A stretch of DNA of 64,000 nucleotides from UBA4416 sp048498515. Lineage in GTDB: Bacteria; Bacteroidota; Bacteroidia; B-17B0; Aurantibacillaceae. A program made the position numbers and the translations under genes. This document shows positions 8,275-16,823 of the stretch, one piece after another. The DNA is taken from positions 1 to 64,000 of the forward strand of contig JBEHXV010000021.1 in the NCBI GenBank assembly GCA_048498515.1, written 5' to 3'. The number at the start of each line of letters is the position of its first letter. The first letter of the stretch is position 1. The notes under the pieces are model-generated. The model worked only from the letters and a program-made list of their open reading frames with translations, was not told the DNA's origin and did not search any database.

Positions 8275-9087
8275 TTATTTAATATAAGCACTCATTTCTG
8301 TCGCTGCTTTCTTTGCTTCTTTTGCAGCTGCTTCAGCAAAATCGTTTCCGTTGGAAGCATAAATAATGGAACGCGACGCATTAATCAGTAAACCAATATC
8401 TTTTGTCAATCCATATTTACAAACTTCTGCAAGGCTGCCACCCTGTGCGCCAACACCCGGTACCAGTAAAAAATGATTCGGCACAATAGCCCTTACATCA
8501 TTCAGCATATCGGCTTTGGTAGCTCCAACCACAAACATCAGGTTATTTTCGGTTCCCCATGACGCAGTAGTTTTAAGTACTTCCTTGTACAGTTCGGTAC
8601 CATTGGTGTTCAGCATCTGAAAATCGTTGGAACCTTCGTTTGAGGTGAGTGCCAATACAATGGCCCATTTATTTTCAAAATCAAGAAATGGCTTTACCGA
8701 ATCTTTCCCCATGTAAGGCGCTACGGTAATAGCGTCGGCATGAAGGCGCTTAAAAAAGGCCCGGGCATACATGGTGGACGTGTTACCTATATCACCACGT
8801 TTGGCGTCGGCAATTAAAAAATGTGATGGATAATTTTCCTTAACGTACTTAATGGTTTTTTCCATGCTTTTGATCCCGCTCAAACCATAAGCCTCAAAAA
8901 AGGCCGTGTTTGGCTTAAAAGCTACGCAATATTCTGCCGTAGCATCTACAATATCCCTGCAAAAAGTAAAAATGGGATCATCCTCTTCCAGTAAAAATTT
9001 CGGGATCTTATCTACATCCGGATCCAATCCTACACACAGGAAGGTTTTTTTGGTTCTTATTTGATTGATGATTTCTGCTCGGGTCAT
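8275..9087 (-). CDS. pyrF: Orotidine 5'-phosphate decarboxylase (type 2)
   Basis: This 270-residue enzyme catalyses the last step of UMP synthesis, OMP to UMP plus CO2. It shows the N-terminal LCVGLDPDVDKIP motif, the catalytic ADAKRGDIGNT block (Lys96, Asp99) and the phosphate-binding INASRSIIYAS near the C-terminus. The length and extended N-terminal helices are those of the type 2 (actinobacterial/Bacteroidota) form rather than the 230-residue type 1. It follows prfA on the same strand with a 76-base gap that contains an inverted repeat. Confidence 0.95.
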   Translation of the reverse strand: MTRAEIINQIRTKKTFLCVGLDPDVDKIPKFLLEEDDPIFTFCRDIVDATAEYCVAFKPNTAFFEAYGLSGIKSMEKTIKYVKENYPSHFLIADAKRGDIGNTSTMYARAFFKRLHADAITVAPYMGKDSVKPFLDFENKWAIVLALTSNEGSNDFQMLNTNGTELYKEVLKTTASWGTENNLMFVVGATKADMLNDVRAIVPNHFLLVPGVGAQGGSLAEVCKYGLTKDIGLLINASRSIIYASNGNDFAEAAAKEAKKAATEMSAYIK

Positions 9088-9099
9088 TTTTTATTTCAA

Positions 9100-9151
9100 G
9101 TTTAAGGTCTCAGGTTTCTTGTTTCATGTATTTTAACCTGAAACTTTAAAC
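9100..9151. repeat. Inverted repeat between prfA and pyrF
   Basis: Arms gtttaaggtctcaggtt (9100-9116) and aacctgaaactttaaac (9135-9151) pair with two mismatches around an 18-base loop. There is no T-run directly after either arm, so it is not a classical terminator. Confidence 0.6.
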
Positions 9152-9163
9152 CAGAAACTGTTT

Positions 9164-10234
9164 CTACAATCCTCCTTCTTTCAGTCGCTCCGCATTTTCT
9201 GCAAACTGCAATGCATCTATCATTTGCTGGATGTACCCATTGGTAAAATCGGTTAAATTATAAAGGGTTAAACCAATGCGATGGTCGGTAATACGGTTTT
9301 GCGGGTAATTATAGGTCCTGATCTTTTCCGAACGGTCGCCGGTGCTTACCATACTCTTACGTCGGCTCGTGGTATCGGCAAGGCGTTTTTGGTACTCCAG
9401 GTCATATAATTTAGAACGGAGCATTTCCATAGCCTTTTCGCGGTTCCCCAACTGGTTACGTTGAGTTTGGCAGGTTACTACAATACCCGAAGGTTTGTGC
9501 GTTAATATTACTTTGGATTCTACTTTATTTACATTCTGTCCACCGGCGCCGCCGCTTCGGGCAGTCTGCATTTCAATATCCGACGCTTTAATTTCAATAT
9601 CCCATTCTTCGGCTTCCGGTAAAACCACTACGGTAGCTGCCGATGTATGAACGCGGCCCGCCGCTTCGGTAGCCGGTACACGTTGCACACGGTGCACGCC
9701 GCTTTCAAATTTCATGGTGCCAAAGGCATTATCGCCTTTTACATTAAATACAATTTCTTTGTAACCACCCATGGAACCCGGGCTTTCATCCACCACTTCC
9801 AATTGATAACCCTTTATTTCGCAGTAACGACGGTACATGTCAAACAAATCGCCCGCAAAAATTGCCGCTTCGTCGCCACCAGTACCACCGCGTATTTCCA
9901 TGGTGCAGTTCTTTGCATCTTCAGGGTCTTTAGGGATCAGCAGTAATCTGATTTCTTCCTCAAGTTTCTGCTCTTCCAGGCGGTTTTCTTCCAGTTCGGC
10001 TTTGGCCATATCCAAAAAATCCTTGTCTTTTTCGGTTGCCAGAACTTCCTTGGCGCTATTAATATTATCGGTTACTTTTTTGTATTTATGATAGGCATCC
10101 ACAACAGGTTGCAAACCTTTGTATTCAATATTCAGCTGCTTAAACAAACGCATATCCGCAATCACGCTCGGGTCGCCTAATTTCGCCTCAACATCCGTGT
10201 ACCTTCTTTTTATCTCTTCTAATTTTTCTAACAT
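9164..10234 (-). CDS. prfA: Peptide chain release factor 1
   Basis: The 356-residue protein is a class I release factor that reads UAA and UAG. The codon-reading tripeptide is PAT (187-189, in VQRVPATE), which marks RF1 rather than RF2 (SPF). The catalytic GGQ is at 231-233 (SGGAGGQNVNKVES), and its glutamine is the target of PrmC, which is encoded at 26.4 kb. There is no frameshift, as expected for RF1. The length is normal. Confidence 0.97.
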   Translation of the reverse strand: MLEKLEEIKRRYTDVEAKLGDPSVIADMRLFKQLNIEYKGLQPVVDAYHKYKKVTDNINSAKEVLATEKDKDFLDMAKAELEENRLEEQKLEEEIRLLLIPKDPEDAKNCTMEIRGGTGGDEAAIFAGDLFDMYRRYCEIKGYQLEVVDESPGSMGGYKEIVFNVKGDNAFGTMKFESGVHRVQRVPATEAAGRVHTSAATVVVLPEAEEWDIEIKASDIEMQTARSGGAGGQNVNKVESKVILTHKPSGIVVTCQTQRNQLGNREKAMEMLRSKLYDLEYQKRLADTTSRRKSMVSTGDRSEKIRTYNYPQNRITDHRIGLTLYNLTDFTNGYIQQMIDALQFAENAERLKEGGL

Positions 10235-10321
10235 AGTGCTTATCGTCCTAAGAATCTGCGAAAATACTAAATCTAACCCGAATGCGCCTATTTAACCGAC
10301 ACTTTTATGGCTTAACCTCAA

Positions 10322-10341
10322 ATTAACTTTTAAACAATTGA
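10322..10341. repeat. 20-base sequence shared with the dnaB/kinase intergenic region
   Basis: These 20 bases (core ttaacttttaaacaattg) recur exactly at 45703-45722. Here the 3' end carries the TTG that serves as the -33 element of the downstream promoter. Whether it is a regulator site or a chance AT-rich match is open. Confidence 0.5.
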
Positions 10342-10367
10342 TATATTCATAGAATATCTTATTTTTG
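10338..10367 (+). promoter_or_regulatory. Bacteroidota-type promoter of the OmpA/TSP3 gene
   Basis: TTG (10338-10340), a 19-base spacer, then TATTTTTG (10360-10367), an exact TAnnTTTG. The ATG follows 22 bases later. Confidence 0.75.
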
Positions 10368-10389
10368 ACAAATAATCAGCCAAAGAAAT

Positions 10390-12795
10390 ATGAAGAAATA
10401 TCTACTGCTACTGGGAATTTTATTTTCCTATTTTATTAACGCACAGGATTTTACAGGTTTCAATCAAAGTAATTATGCCGGGATTACAGGCGTTTACCTG
10501 CAACCAGCCAGCATTGTTGACAGCCGTATGAAATTTGACATGAACCTGGTTGGCCTTAACCTGGGAGTTTATAATAATTATGTTGGCGTGAAGCGCGAAG
10601 CCTTTAAAAGAGCAAAGGATGAAAATGGTAAAACCACCATGCCGGCTTTTGATGATACGGCTTTCGTAGAAAAATACATGGTTGAAAGAACCAACGGACG
10701 AAATAAAAGCGTTTATCTTACCGACCGCATTGCGGGCCCATCATTTATGGTGTCTATTAACCATAAAAATGCCTTTGCCATTACCAGCAGCTTAAGAAGT
10801 TATGTGAATGTGGATGGCGTTTCGCCTAACCTGGCCAAACTGGCATACGAAGAATTTAAGTACCCAAGCTTATGGGTAACAAACCTTAATAATAAATACT
10901 TAAGTGTGCAGGAAATGACCTGGGCGGAATATGGCTTAACTTACGCCCATGTGTTTAAAGAAGACAATGAGCATTATTTTAAAGGCGGGGCAACGGTAAA
11001 ACTCTTGCAGGGTATTCAGTCTTCCTATATGTTTGTGAAAGACCTTAATTATAATTTCCAGACAGATACTACTTTATCTATTTTTCAATCGGAAGTAAAT
11101 TATGGGCACTCCGATAATTTAAATTTAAAAGACATCCAGATTGGTGGTGACAAAACCGGAACGAAGGTGTTTGATTACAGCCAGTCTTATCCGGGTATTG
11201 GTTTCGACTTTGGTGTCGTGTACGAATGGCGTCCGTCGTATATGAAATACAAATACGACATGGATGGTGAAAAAGACCTGTGGCGAAGAGATAAGAACAA
11301 ATACAAATTAAAAGTTGGTTTTTCGGTAACCGACATTGGTTCCATTAAATTTAAAAAAGGTTCTACCAGCGGTAACTTTAAGGCCGATGTAGGTTTCTGG
11401 AACCTGAAACCAATCAATCCGGGATCGGTGGGCGAATTTGATGATACCTTAAAAGGCCGTTTTGGCAACTTATCGGGTCCAAGCACTTATAAAATGAACC
11501 TGCCTACTGCCATGAGCTTACAGATCGATTACCAGGTATGGAAAGACGTGTACGTGAACTTTACACCCTATATAGCTTTCCAGTTTAAAAAGAACGATAC
11601 CAAGGTGCATGACATTAGCAGCCTGACCTTAACACCGCGTTGGGACCATAAATGGTTTGGCGTATTTATCCCGGTTCAGTATAATTTCCTCGATGGGTTC
11701 AGGGCCGGTGCCGCGGTACGTTTAGGGCCAATTATTGTGGGGTCGAGTAACCTGGCACCATTGGTGGGACAAAAAACAGTGTATGGCGCCGATGTGTATG
11801 CCATGCTGAAAGTACCTGTGCCTTACGGCAGGCCTAAGGATAGGGATAAGGATGGTGTATCGAACAAAAAAGACAAGTGTAAGGATGTACCGGGTGTTTG
11901 GGAATTTATGGGCTGTCCGGATAAAGATGGTGACCACATACAGGATAGTGAAGATAAGTGCCCTGACGTAGCAGGAACCAAAGAACTGAAAGGTTGTCCT
12001 GACAGGGATGGTGATGGCATTACCGACGGGGAAGACAATTGCCCTGATGAAAAAGGTTTAGCTGAGTTTAAAGGCTGCCCTGACAGGGATGGTGACAAGA
12101 TCATGGATAAGGACGATGAGTGTCCGGATGATGCCGGCTTGGCTGAGTTCTTAGGTTGTCCTGACAGGGATGGCGATAAAACACCGGATAAATATGATGC
12201 TTGCCCGGATATTGCGGGACCAAAAGAATACAAAGGATGTCCTGATAAGGATGGCGATACCGTGTTAGACAAAGACGATCAGTGTCCTGATGTAGCCGGT
12301 GCGGTAGAAAACAAAGGTTGTCCTTGGCCTGATACCGACAACGATGGTGTAGTGGATAGGGAAGATGATTGCCCTACCGTGCCTGGATTAAAAGAACTGA
12401 AAGGTTGTCCTCCGGCACCTGTATTAAAAGCCGAAGAGCAAAAAATACTGGAGCGCGCTTTTGCAAGCTTAGAGTTTGCAACCGGTAAAGACATCATTAA
12501 GAAAGTATCTTATCCATCGTTAAACGAGCTAGCGGTGTTAATGAAAGAACATGCCGCCGACTGGACACTAAGGTTGTCAGGTCACACCGATAACCAGGGT
12601 GCGCCGGCCAAGAACATGATCTTATCGGAGAAACGTTCGAAAGCGGTTAAAAAATACTTAGTGGCTAAAGGTGTGAAAGCCGATAAGATCTTAACCGAAT
12701 GGTTTGGTCAAACCGTGCCAATTGCCGATAACGCTACCGAAGCAGGACGTCAGAAAAACCGTCGTGTGGAAATGAAAGTGGAGTTTAAGAAGTAA
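10390..12795 (+). CDS. OmpA-family protein with DUF5723-like barrel and TSP3 repeats
   Basis: This 801-residue outer-membrane protein has a signal peptide (MKKYLLLLGILFSYFINAQ). A large N-terminal region (about 20-475) resembles DUF5723 beta-barrels. Seven thrombospondin type 3 repeats of about 27 residues follow (about 480-675), each with DxDGD calcium-ligand runs and ending GCP. The C-terminal OmpA peptidoglycan-binding domain (about 690-801) contains LSGHTDNQGAP and the final RQKNRRVEMKV. It should link the outer membrane to peptidoglycan across a calcium-stiffened spacer. It has its own promoter and terminator and is monocistronic. The barrel assignment is less certain than the other two domains. 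Confidence 0.9.
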   Translation: MKKYLLLLGILFSYFINAQDFTGFNQSNYAGITGVYLQPASIVDSRMKFDMNLVGLNLGVYNNYVGVKREAFKRAKDENGKTTMPAFDDTAFVEKYMVERTNGRNKSVYLTDRIAGPSFMVSINHKNAFAITSSLRSYVNVDGVSPNLAKLAYEEFKYPSLWVTNLNNKYLSVQEMTWAEYGLTYAHVFKEDNEHYFKGGATVKLLQGIQSSYMFVKDLNYNFQTDTTLSIFQSEVNYGHSDNLNLKDIQIGGDKTGTKVFDYSQSYPGIGFDFGVVYEWRPSYMKYKYDMDGEKDLWRRDKNKYKLKVGFSVTDIGSIKFKKGSTSGNFKADVGFWNLKPINPGSVGEFDDTLKGRFGNLSGPSTYKMNLPTAMSLQIDYQVWKDVYVNFTPYIAFQFKKNDTKVHDISSLTLTPRWDHKWFGVFIPVQYNFLDGFRAGAAVRLGPIIVGSSNLAPLVGQKTVYGADVYAMLKVPVPYGRPKDRDKDGVSNKKDKCKDVPGVWEFMGCPDKDGDHIQDSEDKCPDVAGTKELKGCPDRDGDGITDGEDNCPDEKGLAEFKGCPDRDGDKIMDKDDECPDDAGLAEFLGCPDRDGDKTPDKYDACPDIAGPKEYKGCPDKDGDTVLDKDDQCPDVAGAVENKGCPWPDTDNDGVVDREDDCPTVPGLKELKGCPPAPVLKAEEQKILERAFASLEFATGKDIIKKVSYPSLNELAVLMKEHAADWTLRLSGHTDNQGAPAKNMILSEKRSKAVKKYLVAKGVKADKILTEWFGQTVPIADNATEAGRQKNRRVEMKVEFKK

Positions 12796-12815
12796 TTACT
12801 AAACACTTATAATGT

Positions 12816-12848
12816 AAAAGCCCTCTGAGTATGCTCAGAGGGCTTTTT
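12816..12848 (+). terminator. Intrinsic terminator of the OmpA/TSP3 gene
   Basis: Perfect arms aagccctctgag and ctcagagggctt enclose a 4-base loop and are followed by a T-run, 20 bases after the stop codon. Confidence 0.92.
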
Positions 12849-12855
12849 GTTTGGT

Positions 12856-12908
12856 TTCGTCACTGCGATGAGATTGCTTCTCCGCCGGCTGGCGGAGAAG
12901 CAATGACG
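12856..12908. repeat. REP-like palindromic element ('gaagcaatgacg' family)
   Basis: A perfect 14-base stem, attgcttctccgcc / ggcggagaagcaat (12873-12904, loop ggct), is flanked by cgtcactgcgatgag and gacg. It is the shortest and cleanest copy of the family also seen at 2458-2550 and 31333-31353. It sits between convergent genes. Confidence 0.8.
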
Positions 12909-12915
12909 TACTAAA

Positions 12916-13527
12916 TTACTTCACCTCAAACTCCAGGAACAAGTCTCCTTTTACAAATCCCTGCAGCTTATCGCCAACAACTACAGGCCCCACACCTTCG
13001 GGCGTACCGGTATAAATAAGGTCGCCAACCTTAAGGGTTACGAATTGAGAAACATAAGAAATGATCTTGTCAAAACTGAACAGCAGGTCTTTGGTATTGC
13101 CAATTTGTTTTGCAACACCGTTTACTTTCAGTTCAAAATCAATAGCTGACAAATCGCCCAATTGCGATTTATTGATGAATTTACCAATAGGAGCGGAACC
13201 GTCAAAAGCCTTGGCCTTTTCCCAGGGCAAGCCTTTTTCTTTGGCTTTGGCCTGCAGGTCGCGAGCTGTAAAATCAATGCCCAAACCAATCTCTTCATAA
13301 TACTTATGCGCGAACTGCTCGTCAATATATTTTCCAACTTTATTGATCTTTATCACGATCTCAATTTCATGGTGCAGGTCTTTGGTAAAGTCAGGATAAT
13401 AAAACGGTTCGCCATCTTTTAAAAGCGCCGTGTCGGGTTTCATAAAAAAAACAGGTTCGGTTGGAATGGCATTGTTCAATTCCTTGGCGTGTTCGGCATA
13501 ATTACGGCCTATACAGATAATTTTCAT
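12916..13527 (-). CDS. Fumarylacetoacetate hydrolase family protein
   Basis: This 203-residue protein starts MKIICIGRNYAEHAKEL, as in the short FAA hydrolase family. It has the metal-ligand run DLHHEIEIVIKI and the GIDFTARDLQ motif, and ends in the DLIYTGTPEGVGPV loop. Members hydrolyse or decarboxylate acylpyruvates or related diketo acids; the short forms often act as acylpyruvases or oxaloacetate decarboxylases. The exact substrate cannot be read from sequence. It is monocistronic and convergent with the OmpA gene. Confidence 0.9.
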   Translation of the reverse strand: MKIICIGRNYAEHAKELNNAIPTEPVFFMKPDTALLKDGEPFYYPDFTKDLHHEIEIVIKINKVGKYIDEQFAHKYYEEIGLGIDFTARDLQAKAKEKGLPWEKAKAFDGSAPIGKFINKSQLGDLSAIDFELKVNGVAKQIGNTKDLLFSFDKIISYVSQFVTLKVGDLIYTGTPEGVGPVVVGDKLQGFVKGDLFLEFEVK

Positions 13528-13535
13528 AACAGTTT

Positions 13536-13668
13536 AACACAAAGTTTAGAGTTGCAGAGTTACGCAAAGGGATGATTTATTGCAATTTTATTTTTGAGGG
13601 TATTTTTGGCATTGCATAACCCTTAAAAAACTCCGTGAACTCTTTCAAAACTCATGGTTCTCTGTGTT
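13536..13668. repeat. Imperfect inverted repeat, 'cacagag/ctctgtg' type
   Basis: The spacer between the FAA hydrolase and lhgO genes begins aacacaaagtttagag and ends ggttctctgtgtt, with agttacgcaaagg and ccttaaaaaactccgtgaact inside. The arms are partly complementary over roughly 35 bases. It looks like a decayed dispersed element. Confidence 0.5.
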
Positions 13669-13697
13669 GAAAATCCAGTTCAATAACGCTATATTTG
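13667..13697 (+). promoter_or_regulatory. Bacteroidota-type promoter of lhgO
   Basis: TTG (13667-13669), a 20-base spacer, then TATATTTG (13690-13697). The ATG is 16 bases downstream. The -33 element is formed by the end of the upstream repeat. Confidence 0.75.
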
Positions 13698-13713
13698 ACA
13701 AATTTACTTACAA

Positions 13714-14931
13714 ATGAGTAGCACACATTACGATATAATTATAGTTGGCGGCGGCATTGTTGGTTTGGCAACCGCTTACAAGCTTACCTTGCATAATCCA
13801 ACCAAAACAGTTCTTGTCCTTGAAAAAGAAAAAGAAGTAGCGGCCCATCAAACAGGCCATAACTCGGGTGTGATCCATTCGGGCATTTACTATAAGCCCG
13901 GTTCCTACAAAGCCATAAATTGTGTGGCGGGGAGAAGGGAACTGGTTCAGTTTGCAACAGAACACAATATCCCTTTCGATTTGTGTGGGAAGGTTATTGT
14001 AGCTACACACGAAAGTGAGCTGGCACACATGAACAAGGTATTCAATAACGGTTTGGCCAATGGTGTGGAAGGCATTGAAATGATTGACGCGGCACGCATT
14101 AAAGAAATTGAACCGCATTGCGTGGGCATTGCCGGCATCTGGGTTCCCTGCACCGGTATTATTGATTATGCCGATGTGGCAAGAAAGTATGTGGAACTGA
14201 TCCACGCTAAAAATAACGGCAGCAAAGTATTGACCGAACATAAAGTTACCGGGTTTGAAAAGAAAGGCGATACAACGGATGTGATCACCGAAAAAGGAAC
14301 CTTTAATGGCAAATACATTATTTCCTGTGCAGGCCTGCAGGCCGACCGTATCACTAAAAAGGACCATGTAAAAACCGATTCGGCCATTGTTGGCTTCCGT
14401 GGCGATTATTACGATCTTACGGAAAAAGGCCGTAAAAAAGTAAAGAATTTAATTTACCCGGTACCAAATCCGCAGTTCCCATTCTTAGGTGTTCACTTTA
14501 CCCGCATGATAAAGGGTGGGGTAGAGTGCGGGCCAAATGCTGTATTTGTGTTCGACAGGGAAGGCTACAGTAAAACAGCTTTTAGTTTTAAGGATACCAT
14601 GGAAGCCTTTGGTTTTAAAGGAACATGGCGTTTCTTTAAAAAACACTGGCGCTTTGGTTTGGACGAGTACCGTGGCGCTTTCAGCAAAACCTATTTCCTT
14701 AACCGTTTGCGCAAACTGATCCCGGATTTGGAAATGGATGATATTGAACCGGCACGTTGTGGAATCCGTGCAATGGCCCTGAGCCCCGAAGGTGACATGC
14801 TGGACGATTTTAAAATTGAATACCATGGTAACTCCATGCACGTTATCAATTCGCCATCGCCGGCAGCAACAGCTTCCCTGGCTTATGGCAACGAGATCGC
14901 AACCAGGGCAAAGGAATATTTTAAGCTGTAA
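13714..14931 (+). CDS. lhgO: L-2-hydroxyglutarate oxidase/dehydrogenase
   Basis: This 405-residue FAD enzyme of the DAO family begins with the Rossmann motif YDIIIVGGGIVGLATAYKL. The LhgO-typical HQTGHNSGVIHSGIYYKPGS block follows, and a C-terminal FAD segment (GIRAMALSPEG...DDF) is present. It oxidises L-2-hydroxyglutarate to 2-oxoglutarate, passing electrons to FAD and then to the respiratory chain or oxygen. A strong promoter precedes it, and a cytochrome c lipoprotein gene starts 33 bases after its stop, which may indicate the electron acceptor. The length is typical. Confidence 0.93.
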   Translation: MSSTHYDIIIVGGGIVGLATAYKLTLHNPTKTVLVLEKEKEVAAHQTGHNSGVIHSGIYYKPGSYKAINCVAGRRELVQFATEHNIPFDLCGKVIVATHESELAHMNKVFNNGLANGVEGIEMIDAARIKEIEPHCVGIAGIWVPCTGIIDYADVARKYVELIHAKNNGSKVLTEHKVTGFEKKGDTTDVITEKGTFNGKYIISCAGLQADRITKKDHVKTDSAIVGFRGDYYDLTEKGRKKVKNLIYPVPNPQFPFLGVHFTRMIKGGVECGPNAVFVFDREGYSKTAFSFKDTMEAFGFKGTWRFFKKHWRFGLDEYRGAFSKTYFLNRLRKLIPDLEMDDIEPARCGIRAMALSPEGDMLDDFKIEYHGNSMHVINSPSPAATASLAYGNEIATRAKEYFKL

Positions 14932-14964
14932 TAATTTGCATGGTGGCATATGTAAGAGAGTTAA

Positions 14965-15492
14965 ATGTTTAAGTCCACTAAAAATAAAACTAATAAGCCG
15001 GCACTATTTTATTGTATTGCCATTATCACTTCTTTAAGCTTGTTTTCATGCGGACCCCGAACAGGGACCCATGAAAACGAAGAAACCGAACAAGCTAATG
15101 ATAAGGCATACGAAAACCTGTGCGGCAATGCGGTAACGGAATCCAGGAATTATGGCATGGCCAGCAATAAACTGAAAGTGAGTGGCGACGGAGAAAATGG
15201 CAGAAAGTTGTTTAAACAAAACTGTGCCGTATGCCATACCGTAAGTCATAGCAAATTGACAGGTCCCGGATTAGCGGGAGTATATAACCGGATTCCGGAG
15301 CCAAAAACCAAATGGCTGAGAAATTACATCCTAAATAATCAAAAGGTTCACAAATCGGGGGACAATTATGCCAAAAAATTGGGTAAGGAATATGGAATAG
15401 CAGGAATGACTATTTTTGAAGGTGTATTAAGTGACCAGGAAGTGGATGACCTGATGATTTATTTAGTTGGAAGCAGCGAGCAGGAGTATTGA
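14965..15492 (+). CDS. Cytochrome c family lipoprotein
   Basis: This is a 175-residue protein with a lipoprotein signal (LSLFSC, lipid-bearing Cys29). A single class I cytochrome c domain has the heme motif CAVCH (87-91), the KLTGPGLAGVYNR segment and a distal Met148 (GIAGMTIFEG). It should be anchored on the periplasmic face and shuttle electrons. The gene lies 33 bases after lhgO in the same direction, so cotranscription is likely. Functional coupling with LhgO is inference. Confidence 0.88.
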   Translation: MFKSTKNKTNKPALFYCIAIITSLSLFSCGPRTGTHENEETEQANDKAYENLCGNAVTESRNYGMASNKLKVSGDGENGRKLFKQNCAVCHTVSHSKLTGPGLAGVYNRIPEPKTKWLRNYILNNQKVHKSGDNYAKKLGKEYGIAGMTIFEGVLSDQEVDDLMIYLVGSSEQEY

Positions 15493-15523
15493 ATATATTT
15501 ATATATTAGTTTAGTTTTAAATT

Positions 15524-15874
15524 ATGGGATTTGATAAGCTCTTTGGCAATGCGCCCAAACAAGCTAATAAGGAACCGCAACACGCCGTGATTGTTTATTT
15601 TGATTATGGCATGGAAAGCCTTGACCCTTTATTTGAATTGTGCGATAAGCTGGACAAAGTGATTGAAGCCGCCGCCGTTGGCGAGTTCGATGGACATGAG
15701 ATTGCCATGGATGGTAGCGATGGTTCGTTATACATGTACGGACCGAATGCCGAAACCCTGTTTAAAGTAATAAAACCAACGCTTGATAAAATTCCTTTTA
15801 TAAAGGGCGCTATTGCCAAACTCAGGTTCGGGCCTCCCGGAGAAGGCGCCCGTGAAATAGATGTAGAATTATAA
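15524..15874 (+). CDS. Small cytoplasmic hypothetical protein
   Basis: The 116-residue product has no signal peptide. It has an acidic alpha/beta composition with DYGMESLDPLFEL near the N-terminus, GEFDGHEIAMDGSDG in the middle and LRFGPPGEGARE near the end. The pattern suggests one compact domain, but I cannot name a family. It lies 31 bases after the cytochrome gene; a weak TATATTTA box (15494-15501) could give it its own promoter. Confidence 0.75.
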   Translation: MGFDKLFGNAPKQANKEPQHAVIVYFDYGMESLDPLFELCDKLDKVIEAAAVGEFDGHEIAMDGSDGSLYMYGPNAETLFKVIKPTLDKIPFIKGAIAKLRFGPPGEGAREIDVEL

Positions 15875-15895
15875 AAAACCGAACTCTTCCCCCCA

Positions 15896-16798
15896 TTGAG
15901 TCACATAAAAAAAATAGTCGCTGTTCTTGTTGGTGTCTTTGCATTTTTCCTTCAGTCCTGCTTTTTTATAAAGGAAGCAGTTCCTATCAGAACCGAACCT
16001 GTTAAAGATACGGTTAACGTTTACCATTTTGTGATTACTTACGATAAGGCAAAACCTGCCGATACCAGTCTTATTAACGCATATACCCGCGAATCGAAAA
16101 CCGCTTACGACTGGATCAGTCAACAGGCTAAACTCAATGGGCAGAACCTTAATTTCCATGAACACTGGCCTTTGAACAGGGATACGATGCTTAAAAAAAC
16201 ATTTGTCTTCCGCCTGCCAAGCAATAGCTTAACCATTCTTTTCAAGGATAAGAACAGCTTTAAAAAATGGGTAGAGGATAAAACAAAAAACGAATCGAAA
16301 CGGGAAGCTCTGAAGAATTGGGAACAAAACCTGTTCATGTCTATTGCACAATCTGTAAAAGATACCATGGTCAAAAAAATGATCTATGATTCCTATCAGT
16401 CCAAAAAAAGCAGTGTAAAAAACAACAATCTTTTTGTGATCCATATTACCAAAGCAAAGAAGAAAGAGCGCATTCTTGGTTTTTACAATAACCGGAATGC
16501 CGCATTTATAGGACGTAATAAATCGAGGACCATTGCTCACGAAAGTGTTCACTATCTTGGCGCTCCTGACTTGTACATTCATAAATACTGGTTTGGCAAA
16601 CGGCGAAGGATCGTGAAAAAGTACCTGGATTATGATATTATGAATACCAGCCCATCAGATAACAGTAACCATAGCGAACTAAGTAATTATACCGCTTATA
16701 CCATTGGTTGGAGCAAAGCACTGGATAAAAGGTACAAACCCGTACTTAAACAAAATAAGATGGCAAAGTTTATGTTCAAACTTTCATTAAGGTTATAG
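15896..16798 (+). CDS. Lipoprotein with metzincin-like HExxHxxGxxD motif
   Basis: A TTG start gives a 300-residue protein whose first residues form a good lipoprotein signal (MSHIKKIVAVLVGVFAFFLQSC, Cys22). No in-frame ATG lies before the signal, so TTG is the best start. Residues 215-225 read HESVHYLGAPD, a zinc-binding HExxHxxGxxD motif like that of M6-type metzincins. YDIMN (246-250) could be the Met-turn. The N-terminal 200 residues are lysine-rich and unrecognised. It is predicted to be a surface or periplasmic zinc protease; catalytic activity is inferred from motif alone. It follows the 116-residue gene by 21 bases. Confidence 0.75.
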   Translation: MSHIKKIVAVLVGVFAFFLQSCFFIKEAVPIRTEPVKDTVNVYHFVITYDKAKPADTSLINAYTRESKTAYDWISQQAKLNGQNLNFHEHWPLNRDTMLKKTFVFRLPSNSLTILFKDKNSFKKWVEDKTKNESKREALKNWEQNLFMSIAQSVKDTMVKKMIYDSYQSKKSSVKNNNLFVIHITKAKKKERILGFYNNRNAAFIGRNKSRTIAHESVHYLGAPDLYIHKYWFGKRRRIVKKYLDYDIMNTSPSDNSNHSELSNYTAYTIGWSKALDKRYKPVLKQNKMAKFMFKLSLRL

Positions 16799-16823
16799 GA
16801 ATTAAAAATTCGTGCTAAATTCT

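Noticed and set aside
11823..12272. 149-residue open frame on the minus strand across the TSP3 repeats
   Set aside because: Its serine/proline/glycine-rich repeats are the antisense shadow of the TSP3 coding units. There is no promoter, signal or family match, and the plus-strand gene is well supported.
11840..12410. Possible CRISPR-like array from regular 81-bp repeats
   Set aside because: The repeats are in frame, encode TSP3 calcium-binding units, have no unique spacers and no cas genes nearby.
13708..14367. 219-residue minus-strand frame over lhgO
   Set aside because: It is antisense to a clear FAD enzyme and has biased, cysteine/phenylalanine-rich composition typical of shadow frames.
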